DNA of 64,000 bases from the NCBI GenBank assembly GCA_030762175.1, contig CM060837.1:6714001-6778000 (forward strand). The letters are read 5' to 3'. Both the position numbers and the translations under genes were made by a program. A model generated the notes under the pieces. It made no database searches. It was not told where the DNA came from and saw only the letters and a list, made by a program, of their open reading frames with translations. This stretch comes from Metallyticus violacea. Its lineage: Eukaryota > Arthropoda > Insecta > Mantodea > Metallyticidae. Positions 55,835 to 64,000 of this stretch are shown here, piece after piece (positions within the stretch are counted from its first letter, which is position 1; every line of letters starts with the position of its first letter).

Positions 55835-56812
55835 CTTAAAAGTTTTGAGTTTTAAAAATTTTGTTGTTGCATGCAGAAGACACCGAAACCCCAAATTTTT
55901 ATGCCAAACACGGTCAACATTTGCGCCAATTTTGTTTAATTTACCTTGTGTTAAAACTGACAACTTCATTTGTGTATCTTGTTTTGGGCTGTCAGTAATA
56001 TCAAATTTATTCCCAAGAACTCGAAAGACCCATTGCCCAGGAAACTTTAGAACAAATTTTTCATGAATGCGACAAGGTTATTTGTGTTTATAATAATGTT
56101 TACACATAAAAATACACTGCTGCCTGAATAACTGACCTTAAAGGTTTGAGTTTTAACAATTTTGTTGTTGTATGCAGAAGACACCGAAACCATCCAATTT
56201 CATAGCTGCAATATAGAGAATATTAAACGCTTATTAAATTTTGATTTTCAAGTCCAATTTCCCTAATTTTCGGCAACTATATTCGTACTTTATTTAAATA
56301 TATTTCGAATTTTGTTGTGCAGAAACAAAAATTGGTGCCGCTAGAGCGATTTTTAAGTTTTGAGTTTCAGATAACCCCCGCCTTTTAATAATTCGATTTC
56401 AGAAACTATTTTTCTTGTTTTATTTCATGACATATACGAAATTTCCTTTATAATCATTTAAAATTGCAGCCGCTAGAGCGATTTTTAAACTTCGTTTTAA
56501 TCCCCACTAGTTTTTCAAGGAATTACCGCACTCCTAATGACTCGACTGCCCGGATTTTCCGAAAACAACCTTTATCAATTTGTTTTGAAGAAATTTACAG
56601 AGTTTCGTTAAGATAAAGCAAAAATTGCGGCACTAGAGAAAATTTGCAATTTTTTAAAAAAATGTTCACTTTAGTCTAACTCACACCCCAATGATCCAAT
56701 TTTGATTAACGAACTCGACGAATCGTTTGTTAATTGATGGTTATATACCTAGTTTCTTTGAGAAAAACAAAAATTGCGACCGCTAGAGCCTTAACAGATA
56801 CACCCACACACA
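55835..56812. repeat. Diverged ~150-bp tandem repeat (array 1)
   Basis: The anchor gccgctagagcgattttta or variants starts near 56,338, 56,469, 56,628 and 56,775, with a weaker one near 56,200. A second segment, tgcagaagacaccgaaacc, occurs at about 55,872 and 56,174, about 302 bases (two units) apart. The last unit runs into gagccttaacagatacaccc and 'acacacatgg'. The same unit and ending occur at 62.3-62.7 kb. Confidence 0.7.
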
Positions 56813-56837
56813 TGGATGAATGGATGAAGATGTATTT

Positions 56838-57137
56838 ATATGAAGATAAATGTGGCCTATTGTGTTCCTTAAGGGCAAAGGTAGGGAAAGGTCGCTTTTT
56901 CCTAACGTGGTGAGCTATTCCACACTAGTTGTTCGTATGCTGTTTAAGACACTCTTTGGTTACTCCATTTCTCACTGTACAAGTTTCTTCTCGAGAAATT
57001 TCCATTTTTCTCTTCCTCTTGCTACTCTTGACCAACCTGGCCCTGCATGTTCCTTGAAGAGGTCTGTCCATCTTCTTCTGGGTCTGCCCTGTAGCCATTT
57101 TCCTATCCGGGGGTCCCACAAGGAGATTTTATAGGAG
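56838..57137 (-). mobile_element. RTE-like LINE 3' end, short copy
   Basis: On the minus strand, CTVRNGVTKECLKQHTNN (about 56,928-56,980), preceded by RKRKMEISREE, matches the end of the copies at 45.9 and 61.5 kb. The trailer gcctattgtgttccttaagg (plus reading) is shared. It starts only near the 'ccccggatagg' segment, so it is more strongly 5'-truncated than the others. Confidence 0.85.
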
Positions 57138-57276
57138 AAAGTCATACTTTAGGACAAAGCTATAATAAACATTATAAAAATTTATCACGTTGTGGTAAAT
57201 TACTTTAAACTACTTTTATTGCATTACCAAGATGGTCTTATTTCACCCGCCACTGTTCAGATTTATCCTTCTGCAG

Positions 57277-57476
57277 GTGTTTTTAGACTTTCCCTACAAT
57301 ATTTCCGGGGAGTTGTGCCTACTCTGCTTGCATCCCCCGTACTGGGGTGGTGAGGACATTTACAAAGTGTCCGGGTGGCAGACCATCACGTTTGGTGTAA
57401 CAACGCTGATAGGCTACGTGAGGCGATTCTCGGGGAGTTTAAAAATTCCAGACTTGGCGTTTGGACCCGCAGACAG
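57277..57476 (+). CDS. Candidate internal exon, function unknown
   Basis: A GC-richer 200-base stretch is open in one plus frame. It is preceded by a pyrimidine-rich acceptor-like site (tttatccttctgcag/gt, AG at 57,275-57,276) and followed by a donor-like site (gcagacag/gtgatg at 57,476/57,477). The reading (VFLDFPYNISGEL.., ending SLKIPDLAFGPADR) has a normal amino-acid mix but no family I recognise. The full open frame runs 57,232-57,480. Without homology or a neighbouring exon this is a suggestion only. Confidence 0.2.
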
Positions 57477-57479
57477 GTG

Positions 57480-58680
57480 ATGTATTACGTGGTAGCAGGC
57501 GCCATTGGCAGGCTTGACGGACAGTGATGGATGTGGTAGGCAGGTATTATGGTAATATCGCCACGCAATGAATGGAGCAACCCTTAATGAATGCAAATGT
57601 ATAGCGAGGGGAGGCGAAATTAAATTCTTGTGTTGATGATGTTCTCAGTATGAAAGTTGATTGATTGTTTTCAGAAATAAAAGCCTTTAGGTAACTAAAT
57701 TTAAAGAAAACTTCGTTACAACTTTTTATTCTAAGGGGGGACGTAAGTTCTTTAAATTTCCATTTAAGTTCAATATGTATAGACTGATGTAATGCAAAAG
57801 TTTTATGTAGATAATCATAGAACCCTGTATGAGTTCATTCTAGTGGAGGCCGGTCTTGGAATTAAGCAGCTTTGCTTTTAGTCTGCACCTTGATAGGCAA
57901 ATATTTCAATATTTTATCTTAAAAAGTAAATGCAGAGTTTTTGTCGCCGTTTAGGAGAACCACATATTTCGAAAAGCGAGATCTTAACAAAAACATGGCT
58001 CATAATTTTATAATGCTGGGCGTGTCCAAAAAAGTAACTATTTCAACGTAGTGGCCTATTTTATTGTTACCATATATTCGATTGATTTCAACGACACTAT
58101 CAGCCTAAAGGCCGTATATTCTCTCTATTAATTAGTCATCCTGTTTGCCAAAAAAAAAAACCTATGACATCGTATTCAACAACTACACCAGTGATGTGTA
58201 GTTCTAACTGACCTTGAATGCATCAGCTTGAACTTTATAATATTTTATTTTGTTTCGTATGACCTGTGTTTATATCTATCTGTAGTTTGGCCACCTCTCT
58301 GCCATATGTATGCAGTATTCAGGTGATATTTAAACGCGAAAGAATTTATGTGTACATTTTCTGAAACTTAACACAATTCCCCAGTATCCTTTCCACTTTT
58401 CAAATCATTCTGCAAGTTTTGTTCAGTTTGAAAAGTTTCTCCTTTCAGTGGTGAAAAGTAAGAAGTCGAGATTTAGGGAAAATGTTACAAATATAGCAAC
58501 GAGGAGTTAGTAGGTATAACCGCCAGATACCGTTTATCACTTGTCAAGTTTATTCAACACCTTATAAATGTGAATACAAAAAACTGTTTCTAAAACTATT
58601 CAGCTTTGTAGGCAGTTTCCGCTCCATTGTTCAGATATAGTTGCATAAAGAAGGCTATGTGTAGAAGATTGTGACGTGCT
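57480..58680. other. No gene seen
   Basis: AT-rich with no frame above about 60 codons worth noting. The last part may be the 5' leader of the mariner that follows. Confidence 0.4.
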
Positions 58681-58684
58681 CAAA

Positions 58685-59740
58685 ATGGAGTGTCGAGCTG
58701 TTATTAAATTCTTCACAAAAGAAGGACTTACTCCAAATGAAATTAAACAGAGATTGGACGGTGTACGAGTGGGGAAGCACCCTCCTCATATTTTATCTTA
58801 AAAGAAAGGGCCAAACTTTGAGAAAGCATTGAAGACGAAGAGCATGCAGGTCGGCCCTTGGAGGTGCTCACTCCTGAAAACATCGCTCACTCTTGTGGAA
58901 GGAGAAATTATGGAAGACCGGCGGCTCAAAGTTACAGAAATAGCAGCAAGATTGGGCCTTTCTAAAACACAGTCCTTTGAATTATTCATGAGCATTTAAA
59001 CATGAATAAGGTTAGTGCAAGATGGGTGCCTAGACTTCTTTCCTCAGTCCAAAAGCAGCAACGAGTCATCTGTTGTCAGGCATTTTTGGATCTCTGTCGT
59101 AGCAACGAGAGAAAGTTCTGAAAAGCATTGTTACAGGAGATGAAACTATGATTCTCTACTACCATCCATTGTGCAAAAGAGAATCAATGGAGTGAGTGGA
59201 GTAAACCTGGTCGAAGCACCGTCTCTAAAGGCCAAGTCACTCAGTTAACCAAGAAGATCATGACCACAATCTTTTGGCACTGTGAAGGAATATTCTTCAT
59301 TGACTTCAAGGAGAGGAACACCATGGGAGTACTATGTTGGCCTACTGCACAGACTACCTGCTTCTATCAAAGAGAAGAACCTGAGTGTTGGTGTGCACCT
59401 TCACGACAACGTGCCTGTGCACACAGCTCTTGTTGAAAAGGAAACTGTGAAGAACTATGACTTCAAGGGAATGGACCATCCACCCTACAGTCTGGATTTA
59501 GTTAAAAACTCAAGAAGGACCTTCCAGGAAGGAAATTTAAGTGTGACGAAGAAGTGATGGATGCTGCTTATGTTCATTTTGCGCTCAATACTTCTGACTA
59601 TTATGGAGGGGGGGGGGGTTGAAATGTTAATTCAAAGATGTGATACGTGTATAACAATAAAGCAAATTATATTGAAAAGTGAAATATAGTTTTTGTCTTT
59701 ATCATACCTAGAAAATGGTTAGGCCGGAAACTTATGGATC
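58685..59740 (+). mobile_element. Mariner transposon relic with 3' inverted repeat (family M2)
   Basis: The start codon at 58,685 opens AVIKFFTKEGLTPNEIKQR, the first helix-turn-helix, which stops at 58,801. EIMEDRRLKVTEIAARLGLS (about 58,907-58,965) is the second. SIVTGDETMILYYHPL (about 59,130) keeps the first catalytic Asp. IFFIDF-type sequence follows, then HLHDNVPVHTALVEKE (second Asp, about 59,397-59,445) and MDHPPYSLDLV. A deletion then removes the DYFLFP block with the third Asp, joining directly to NSRRTFQEGNL. The 3' repeat aggccggaaacttatggatc lies at 59,721-59,740 followed by TA. It is the best-preserved transposase in the window but is dead. No 5' repeat was found. Confidence 0.9.
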
Positions 59741-59744
59741 TACC

Positions 59745-60635
59745 CTCCTAAGTGAACAGACATGACTGTTGAAGAAAAATGCTTACATAGCAAGAGAAGA
59801 GGGGAAAATGTTGGTTAGAGTGAGTAGGAATTATGGCCTTGATTCTGCTAATAATGACATCGACACGCATTGTCCTTTCCTCTTTTCTCTTGCACTTAAT
59901 CCGTTGCAGTTACCATGTGTGTTTGCTTAGTTTGGTGGGCCATTGTAGAGAACTGGATTGTTAAGTATGAAAGAGGATATTTCTTCACTTGTTCAAGAGC
60001 CTACACTCAAGAGCAGACACTTTCGGGAGTGAAGGAGACACCGATTGGCCAGAATCACTCATTATTTATTATTTCTTGTTTATATGTTTTTAAAAAAGGG
60101 AAATATACGTTATTTATATTGTAGATATGATTCCTGAAATTTACCACTGATTATTTAATAATATTAATTACTATTTCATATTACACGGCTTTTAGAATTT
60201 TGTCCATCGTAATTATGAACTTGAGGGCAATTTTGAAGGCAGTAATGTCGCAAATGGGTGTGTTTGTTTATCACTTCGCCCCTCTCCTGAGACAGATCGC
60301 TTTTTACCACAGTGCTACTAAACAAAACTGTTAGCATTAGCGGTTTGAGCAAGTCATAAAACGATGGGGAAATATGAAACGCTGTGGATCATGAAATGCG
60401 ATGTTGGTATGCATTGAATTTGGCGATATTTTATTCATACGACACTTTCACAGTGGGCGGAACATATGCAAATAATTCACAAACTGAAAGGATATTGATA
60501 TTTAATGGTATACGTTTTGATACATCCTGTGCAGTAGATTGGAAAAACATGGGGCTTACACTCGATGCAGAATATTTTAATGTTAGCTCGGCAAATAGAA
60601 TTTGAAGCTTAAACTATGGAATAAATAACAATAGA
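59745..60635. other. No gene identified
   Basis: The plus frames at 59,915-60,124 and 60,384-60,605 (73 codons) have a normal residue mix but no motif. Confidence 0.35.
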
Positions 60636-60637
60636 GT

Positions 60638-61030
60638 TTAGGATTTGTGTTGTGCTTGCTTTATGGGATCATCCGTGGTTTTATCCTGTTTAAACTCCAT
60701 GTAGAATGTTATATACTGTTTATATCTGTAAATACTTTTATGAAAACATGTAATAACCGTTATAATTGCAAGTGTTTTCCACTGTATTGGGGTATCTGTT
60801 ACCGCACTAGCAATAACAAGTGAAAGAGCAAAAAGTGCAGAACCAAAAATGAAAAAGATGGAAAAATTAGCAATAATAAGACTTTTTACACTATTTCGTC
60901 CGAACCCGAAACCCCAATAAAAATACGAGATGGAACAGTCCTCACATATGTGACCTAGGACAACAGATTTCCTCCCATGATAAAAAGTAAAAAGAAGTAC
61001 AAAGAAGGATCTCATTAACCTGGAGAGCAT
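60638..61030 (-). CDS. 130-codon open frame, possible membrane protein
   Basis: An ATG-initiated minus frame with a hydrophobic N-terminus (about residues 5-18) and two likely membrane segments (about residues 50-78, SLIIANFSIFFIFG..; and 85-100, TLAIITVITCF), ending in a charged tail. I do not recognise the family. It starts exactly where the LINE tail begins on the other strand. Length alone is weak support in AT-rich DNA, so it may be chance. Confidence 0.15.
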   Translation of the reverse strand: MLSRLMRSFFVLLFTFYHGRKSVVLGHICEDCSISYFYWGFGFGRNSVKSLIIANFSIFFIFGSALFALSLVIASAVTDTPIQWKTLAIITVITCFHKSIYRYKQYITFYMEFKQDKTTDDPIKQAQHKS

Positions 61031-61613
61031 TTTGGACCCATAAGTTTATATCGTTAGACCAAACACTTAACTAAGAAAATCAGATTCCAGACGCTAGAAA
61101 CCTGTGTATTACTATATGGGTACCAGACATGGTCAATAACAGAAAAACAAAAGAACAAAATTCAAACATACCAAAGAAAAATTCAACGCAAGATCCTGTA
61201 AATAACTTTGAAGGACAAATTACCTATAGTATTAATAAATCAGTTACCTGAAACAACAAACATCGCACAAATAGCTACCAGAAGCAAACGGCAATGGGGA
61301 AGTCACGTCGCAAGAATGCAGGACAATAGGTGAACCTACAAGATCTCCATGTGGGGCCACAGGATAGTAAAAAGTACAGAAAAAGATAGACAGACCTCTT
61401 CAAGGAATTTGCAGGTCAAAATTGGTCAAGAGTAGCAAGACGAAGAGAAAAATGGAAATCTCTCGAGAAGCAACTAGTGCAGTGAGAAATGGAGTAACCA
61501 AAGAGTATCTTAAACAGCATACGAACAACTAGCGAGGAATAGCTCACCACGTTAGGAAAAAGCGAACTTTCCCTACTTGATAGGAGACCTTTGCCCTTAA
61601 GGGACAAAATAGG

Positions 61614-61657
<44 letters not shown>
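61031..61657 (+). mobile_element. RTE-like LINE 3' end with (ATT)n tail
   Basis: It begins 'acccataagtttatatcg', the same point as the 45.4-kb copy, and shares order throughout: a damaged YYMGTRHG/LYGCQTW region (about 61,110), RSKRQWGSHVARMQDNR (about 61,282-61,332) and RNGVTKEYLKQHTNN (about 61,487-61,530). The trailer ctttgcccttaagggacaaa ends in a TAT/ATT microsatellite (61,615-61,657), a common LINE tail form. Several stops. Confidence 0.82.
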
Positions 61658-62130
61658 GTCTCTTTTGTTTTCTTGTCCTTCTAAAACAAAGAATAGAATA
61701 GATTAAAGAGTTTCTGATTGTATCTTCTGTGTACATTTATATTTTTCTTTTCACCCTACGAGGAATAAAGAGGGATAGGGTAAAGTAATAGATGATAGAT
61801 GAAAGAATAATTGATTGATTGAGAAAAGGAATAAATTAAAGGAAATTTAAAGTGATCGAATACACAGCTTCTTTTTATTCTTTTACTCTGTTGCTTTATC
61901 ACAATTTTCACTTGTTTTGTTCCCTTTGTTTATTTTCCACTTTCTTTTCTCTGTCCCTTTTCCCCTACTTTCTAAGAACAAGACAAAGGAGGTAAAAGTA
62001 GAATAAAAGTAAAAAGGAGCGTGGAAGAGAGAAAGTGTAGAAGAAAGTTACTTCTTGACGTTCTTTCCTCAGTTACTTCTTCAGTTTTCCCCAATTGCTT
62101 TTTAATTTTCTTTGTTTCTCTCTTTCCATT
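61658..62130. other. No gene seen
   Basis: Purine/pyrimidine-skewed low-complexity DNA: T/C-rich 61,860-61,975, then A/G-rich 61,976-62,045. No frame of note. Confidence 0.45.
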
Positions 62131-62131
62131 C

Positions 62132-62292
62132 ATTTAACACCCGTTTTCACTATTGAGGCCTCACAGAGGATGAACGCTGAAGATAAATTGATAAATTGGG
62201 AAAGAATTTTTTTTTCTAAAGGGGAGAGAAACGTTCCACTCGTAAGTTGAGAGCACCTCTCCGAGATAAAACATTTATGAGCACTAAGAATG
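62132..62292 (-). mobile_element. SINE family B, head missing
   Basis: Plus-strand reading: cattta-acacccgttttcac (3' end), 'ttgaggcctcacagagga', 'gagaaacgttccactcgta', then 'gataaaacatttatgagcac' where the core should be. It is among the most diverged copies. The tRNA-like head is absent, and the ~150-bp array follows directly. Confidence 0.75.
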
Positions 62293-62745
62293 ATCTGCCT
62301 GGCAAAATTGAGTTACATATACAGAAATTATTTTTCTTATTTTATTTCAATGATATATGCCGAGTTTCCTTTATAAAAAATAATAAAGTCGCAGTCGCTA
62401 GAGCAATTTTTAAATTTCACTTCAAAAACTTACTCGTTTTTCAAATATATCTCCACTCTTAATGAATGGCTCGATTGCTCTGATTTTCGGAAATTACAAT
62501 TTATTGTAAAGTTATATACCGTATTTCGTTGAGAAAAAACAGAAATTGCGTGCGCTAAAGCGATTTTTAACTGTGTGTGTGTGTGTGTGTTTACGCCTAC
62601 CTCCAATGGTCCAATTTTGTTGGATAACGAACATGACGAATATTTTGTTAATTGATGGTTATATACAGAGTTTCGTTGACAAAAAGCAAAAAATTGCGAC
62701 CGTTAGAGCTTTAACACACACACACATACAGGTTTTACGGACAAC
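62293..62745. repeat. Diverged ~150-bp tandem repeat (array 2)
   Basis: The anchor gtcgctagagcaatttttaa and variants start near 62,392, 62,545 and 62,695. 'actcgattgctctgattttc'-like and ttgttaattgatggttatat segments match array 1. A GT run (62,573-62,591) sits inside and the last unit ends gagctttaacacacacacac. It ends just before a SINE A. Confidence 0.7.
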
Positions 62746-62751
62746 CATGTC

Positions 62752-63020
62752 TGTCCTAGTGGTTTAGCGGTAACCATACTTGCCTCCTAAACCCAAGATC
62801 GTACGTTCAAATCGATGGATTTTTTTCGAGCGTAAAAATCCTAAGTATGGCTTCCTTCAGAAGGGAAGTAAAGTGGGTCCCATGTCGTACATTTACGGCA
62901 CGATAAAGAACCTCAAGCCTGAAAGAAGAGGCCTCTGAGCAAAATTTGTCGGCCGTTTCACGCCCTGAGTTGAATGGGACGCTGATGACCTGAGATGTTA
63001 AAGAGCGTCCGTAAATCAAA
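62752..63020 (+). mobile_element. SINE family A with damaged B-box
   Basis: Head: gtcctagtggtttagcggta, 'ttgcctcctaaacccaag', then 'cgttcaaatcgatgg', where the end of the B-box and about 12 bases (cccggccagg) are deleted. Body: ttccttcagaagggaagtaa, gcacgataaagaacctcaag. 3' end: 'gagcgtccgtaaatcaaac'. The minus frame 62,807-63,031 is its reverse reading. Confidence 0.93.
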
Positions 63021-64000
63021 CGGGCAACCACAACATCAAATTCCTTCTGAATGATCTAAAAATGATGATTGTAGTATGCATGACTAGATATATTTATTTA
63101 TTGAAATGCTAAGACCAAAATGAATACAAGAGGTCTTTTCCAATTTGACTTCGTCAAAAAAAAAAAAAAAAAACTTTTTTTTTTCATTTCATATCACGTG
63201 TTGTAGTTTTCAACTGTATATGTTAAAAATAACATACGGAGAATAAACAGAATGCAAAATTAATTAAAATCATTCAATTAACTAGCGTATAAAAATTGAC
63301 GAGCCCGCGGTCCCCTGTCCTGGAAAGCATTCATGCTTATTTATCTCATCAACATTGTTTTATAATCATGTTGTATTAAAATATGCAGTTATATAAAATA
63401 AATATATGCAGTTATATATATAAAACCCTAGCTCTAGTAATAACATAAAAATAAATTACTACTTCTATACACCTGCAGCTATCAGCACGGAAACTGTTAA
63501 TAAAACTACCAACTGAAGAACCTTGAACCAACGCTCGCTGCGCTCACCTGCATAAGCAGGATTAAAATATTTCAGGCATTTTTAACTTTTCTATCGATTT
63601 TAGGACTACCATTATTTTAATGAGTTTCATAACATTTCCTTTTTCTGTCCTAATCAACAAATTTAATACTGTAGATAGCAAAAGCAAATGACAATTTTAT
63701 TTTTTCCATGTAGCTTAGAAATAACAAAAGCTAGAGATTTGGGACAAGAGAATCAATAAATGTTGCATATTTGCTTTGCACGGGTAAAATGACGGCATTG
63801 CAAGAAGCTACACCTCCCCCCCCCCTCTTCTAAACCTCATTCCCTGAACTAACTTGGAAACTACCATCAATTTTTGCAAAACTTTTTAAGTGTCTTTTGC
63901 GAGCTTCGTCTTCTTCCGTTGCTCTTTGTCTCTCGTACCATTTTACTCCTTTCAAAAAGGAAGAAAGGAAACGCGCTGTGTTTGAACAAGCTACATAAGT
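63021..64000. other. No gene seen
   Basis: AT-rich. An A-tract then T-tract at 63,156-63,184 (aaaa..ctttt..) could form a hairpin. C-run near 63,815. Nothing else. Confidence 0.45.

Noticed and set aside
1..64000. Endogenous virus or LTR retrotransposon
   Set aside because: I saw no gag, protease, integrase or capsid-like frame and no LTR pair; the only reverse-transcriptase fragment (40.2-40.9 kb) is LINE-type.

Overview
The window is nuclear DNA from a eukaryote with a large, repeat-rich genome, almost certainly an arthropod. The evidence is dense mariner/Tc1 debris, RTE- and Jockey-like LINE tails, several abundant tRNA-derived SINE families, AT-rich background and microsatellites. I cannot settle the lineage: large-genome insects (cockroach-like or other Polyneoptera) and arachnids both fit. 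There are no bacterial features: no operons, ribosome binding sites, CRISPR arrays or IS elements. I recognise no intact host gene. Most open frames are short and look like chance or transposon frames.

Layout. 1-7 kb: AT-rich unique DNA, a diverged ~100-bp tandem array (3.4-3.8 kb) and two relics of one transposase family (5.7-7.0 kb). 7.8-12 kb: a LINE tail, a Tc1-like (DDE_3-type) relic, SINEs of families A, B and C, a possible hAT end and a SINE nested in a SINE. 12.5-18.8 kb: six decayed mariner-superfamily copies on both strands. 19.6-21.7 kb: a repeat carrying transposase remains, a Tc1-like N-terminal piece and an 11-unit 55-bp minisatellite. 22-31 kb: SINEs, several with clear target-site duplications, and a CpG-richer patch with a TATA box near 26.3 kb. 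31.5-32.5 kb: an unclassified ~1-kb element with terminal inverted repeats. 32.8-48.3 kb: two copies of one LINE-like 3' end on opposite strands, a Tc1-like relic, a mariner with a mirrored end, a LINE reverse-transcriptase fragment, an internally deleted transposon and more SINEs. 49-64 kb: a second copy of the 19.7-kb repeat, a Tc1 relic, two mariner relics, RTE-like LINE tails, two arrays of a ~150-bp repeat and SINEs.

The elements interact only as parasites. SINEs A and B carry tRNA-like heads for RNA polymerase III and would have relied on LINE machinery in trans; five insertions have visible 11-15 bp duplications. DNA transposons are inactivated by stops, frameshifts and internal deletions, and some copies are reduced to ends plus linker. 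Candidate host signals are weak: a possible 200-bp exon at 57.28-57.48 kb, a strong splice-donor match at 46.30 kb and the TATA/CpG patch. I did not find a convincing new biological system. The least explained structures are the 31.5-kb inverted-repeat element, the ~150-bp arrays that end in CA-rich tails, and two LINE tails that share a 5' boundary.
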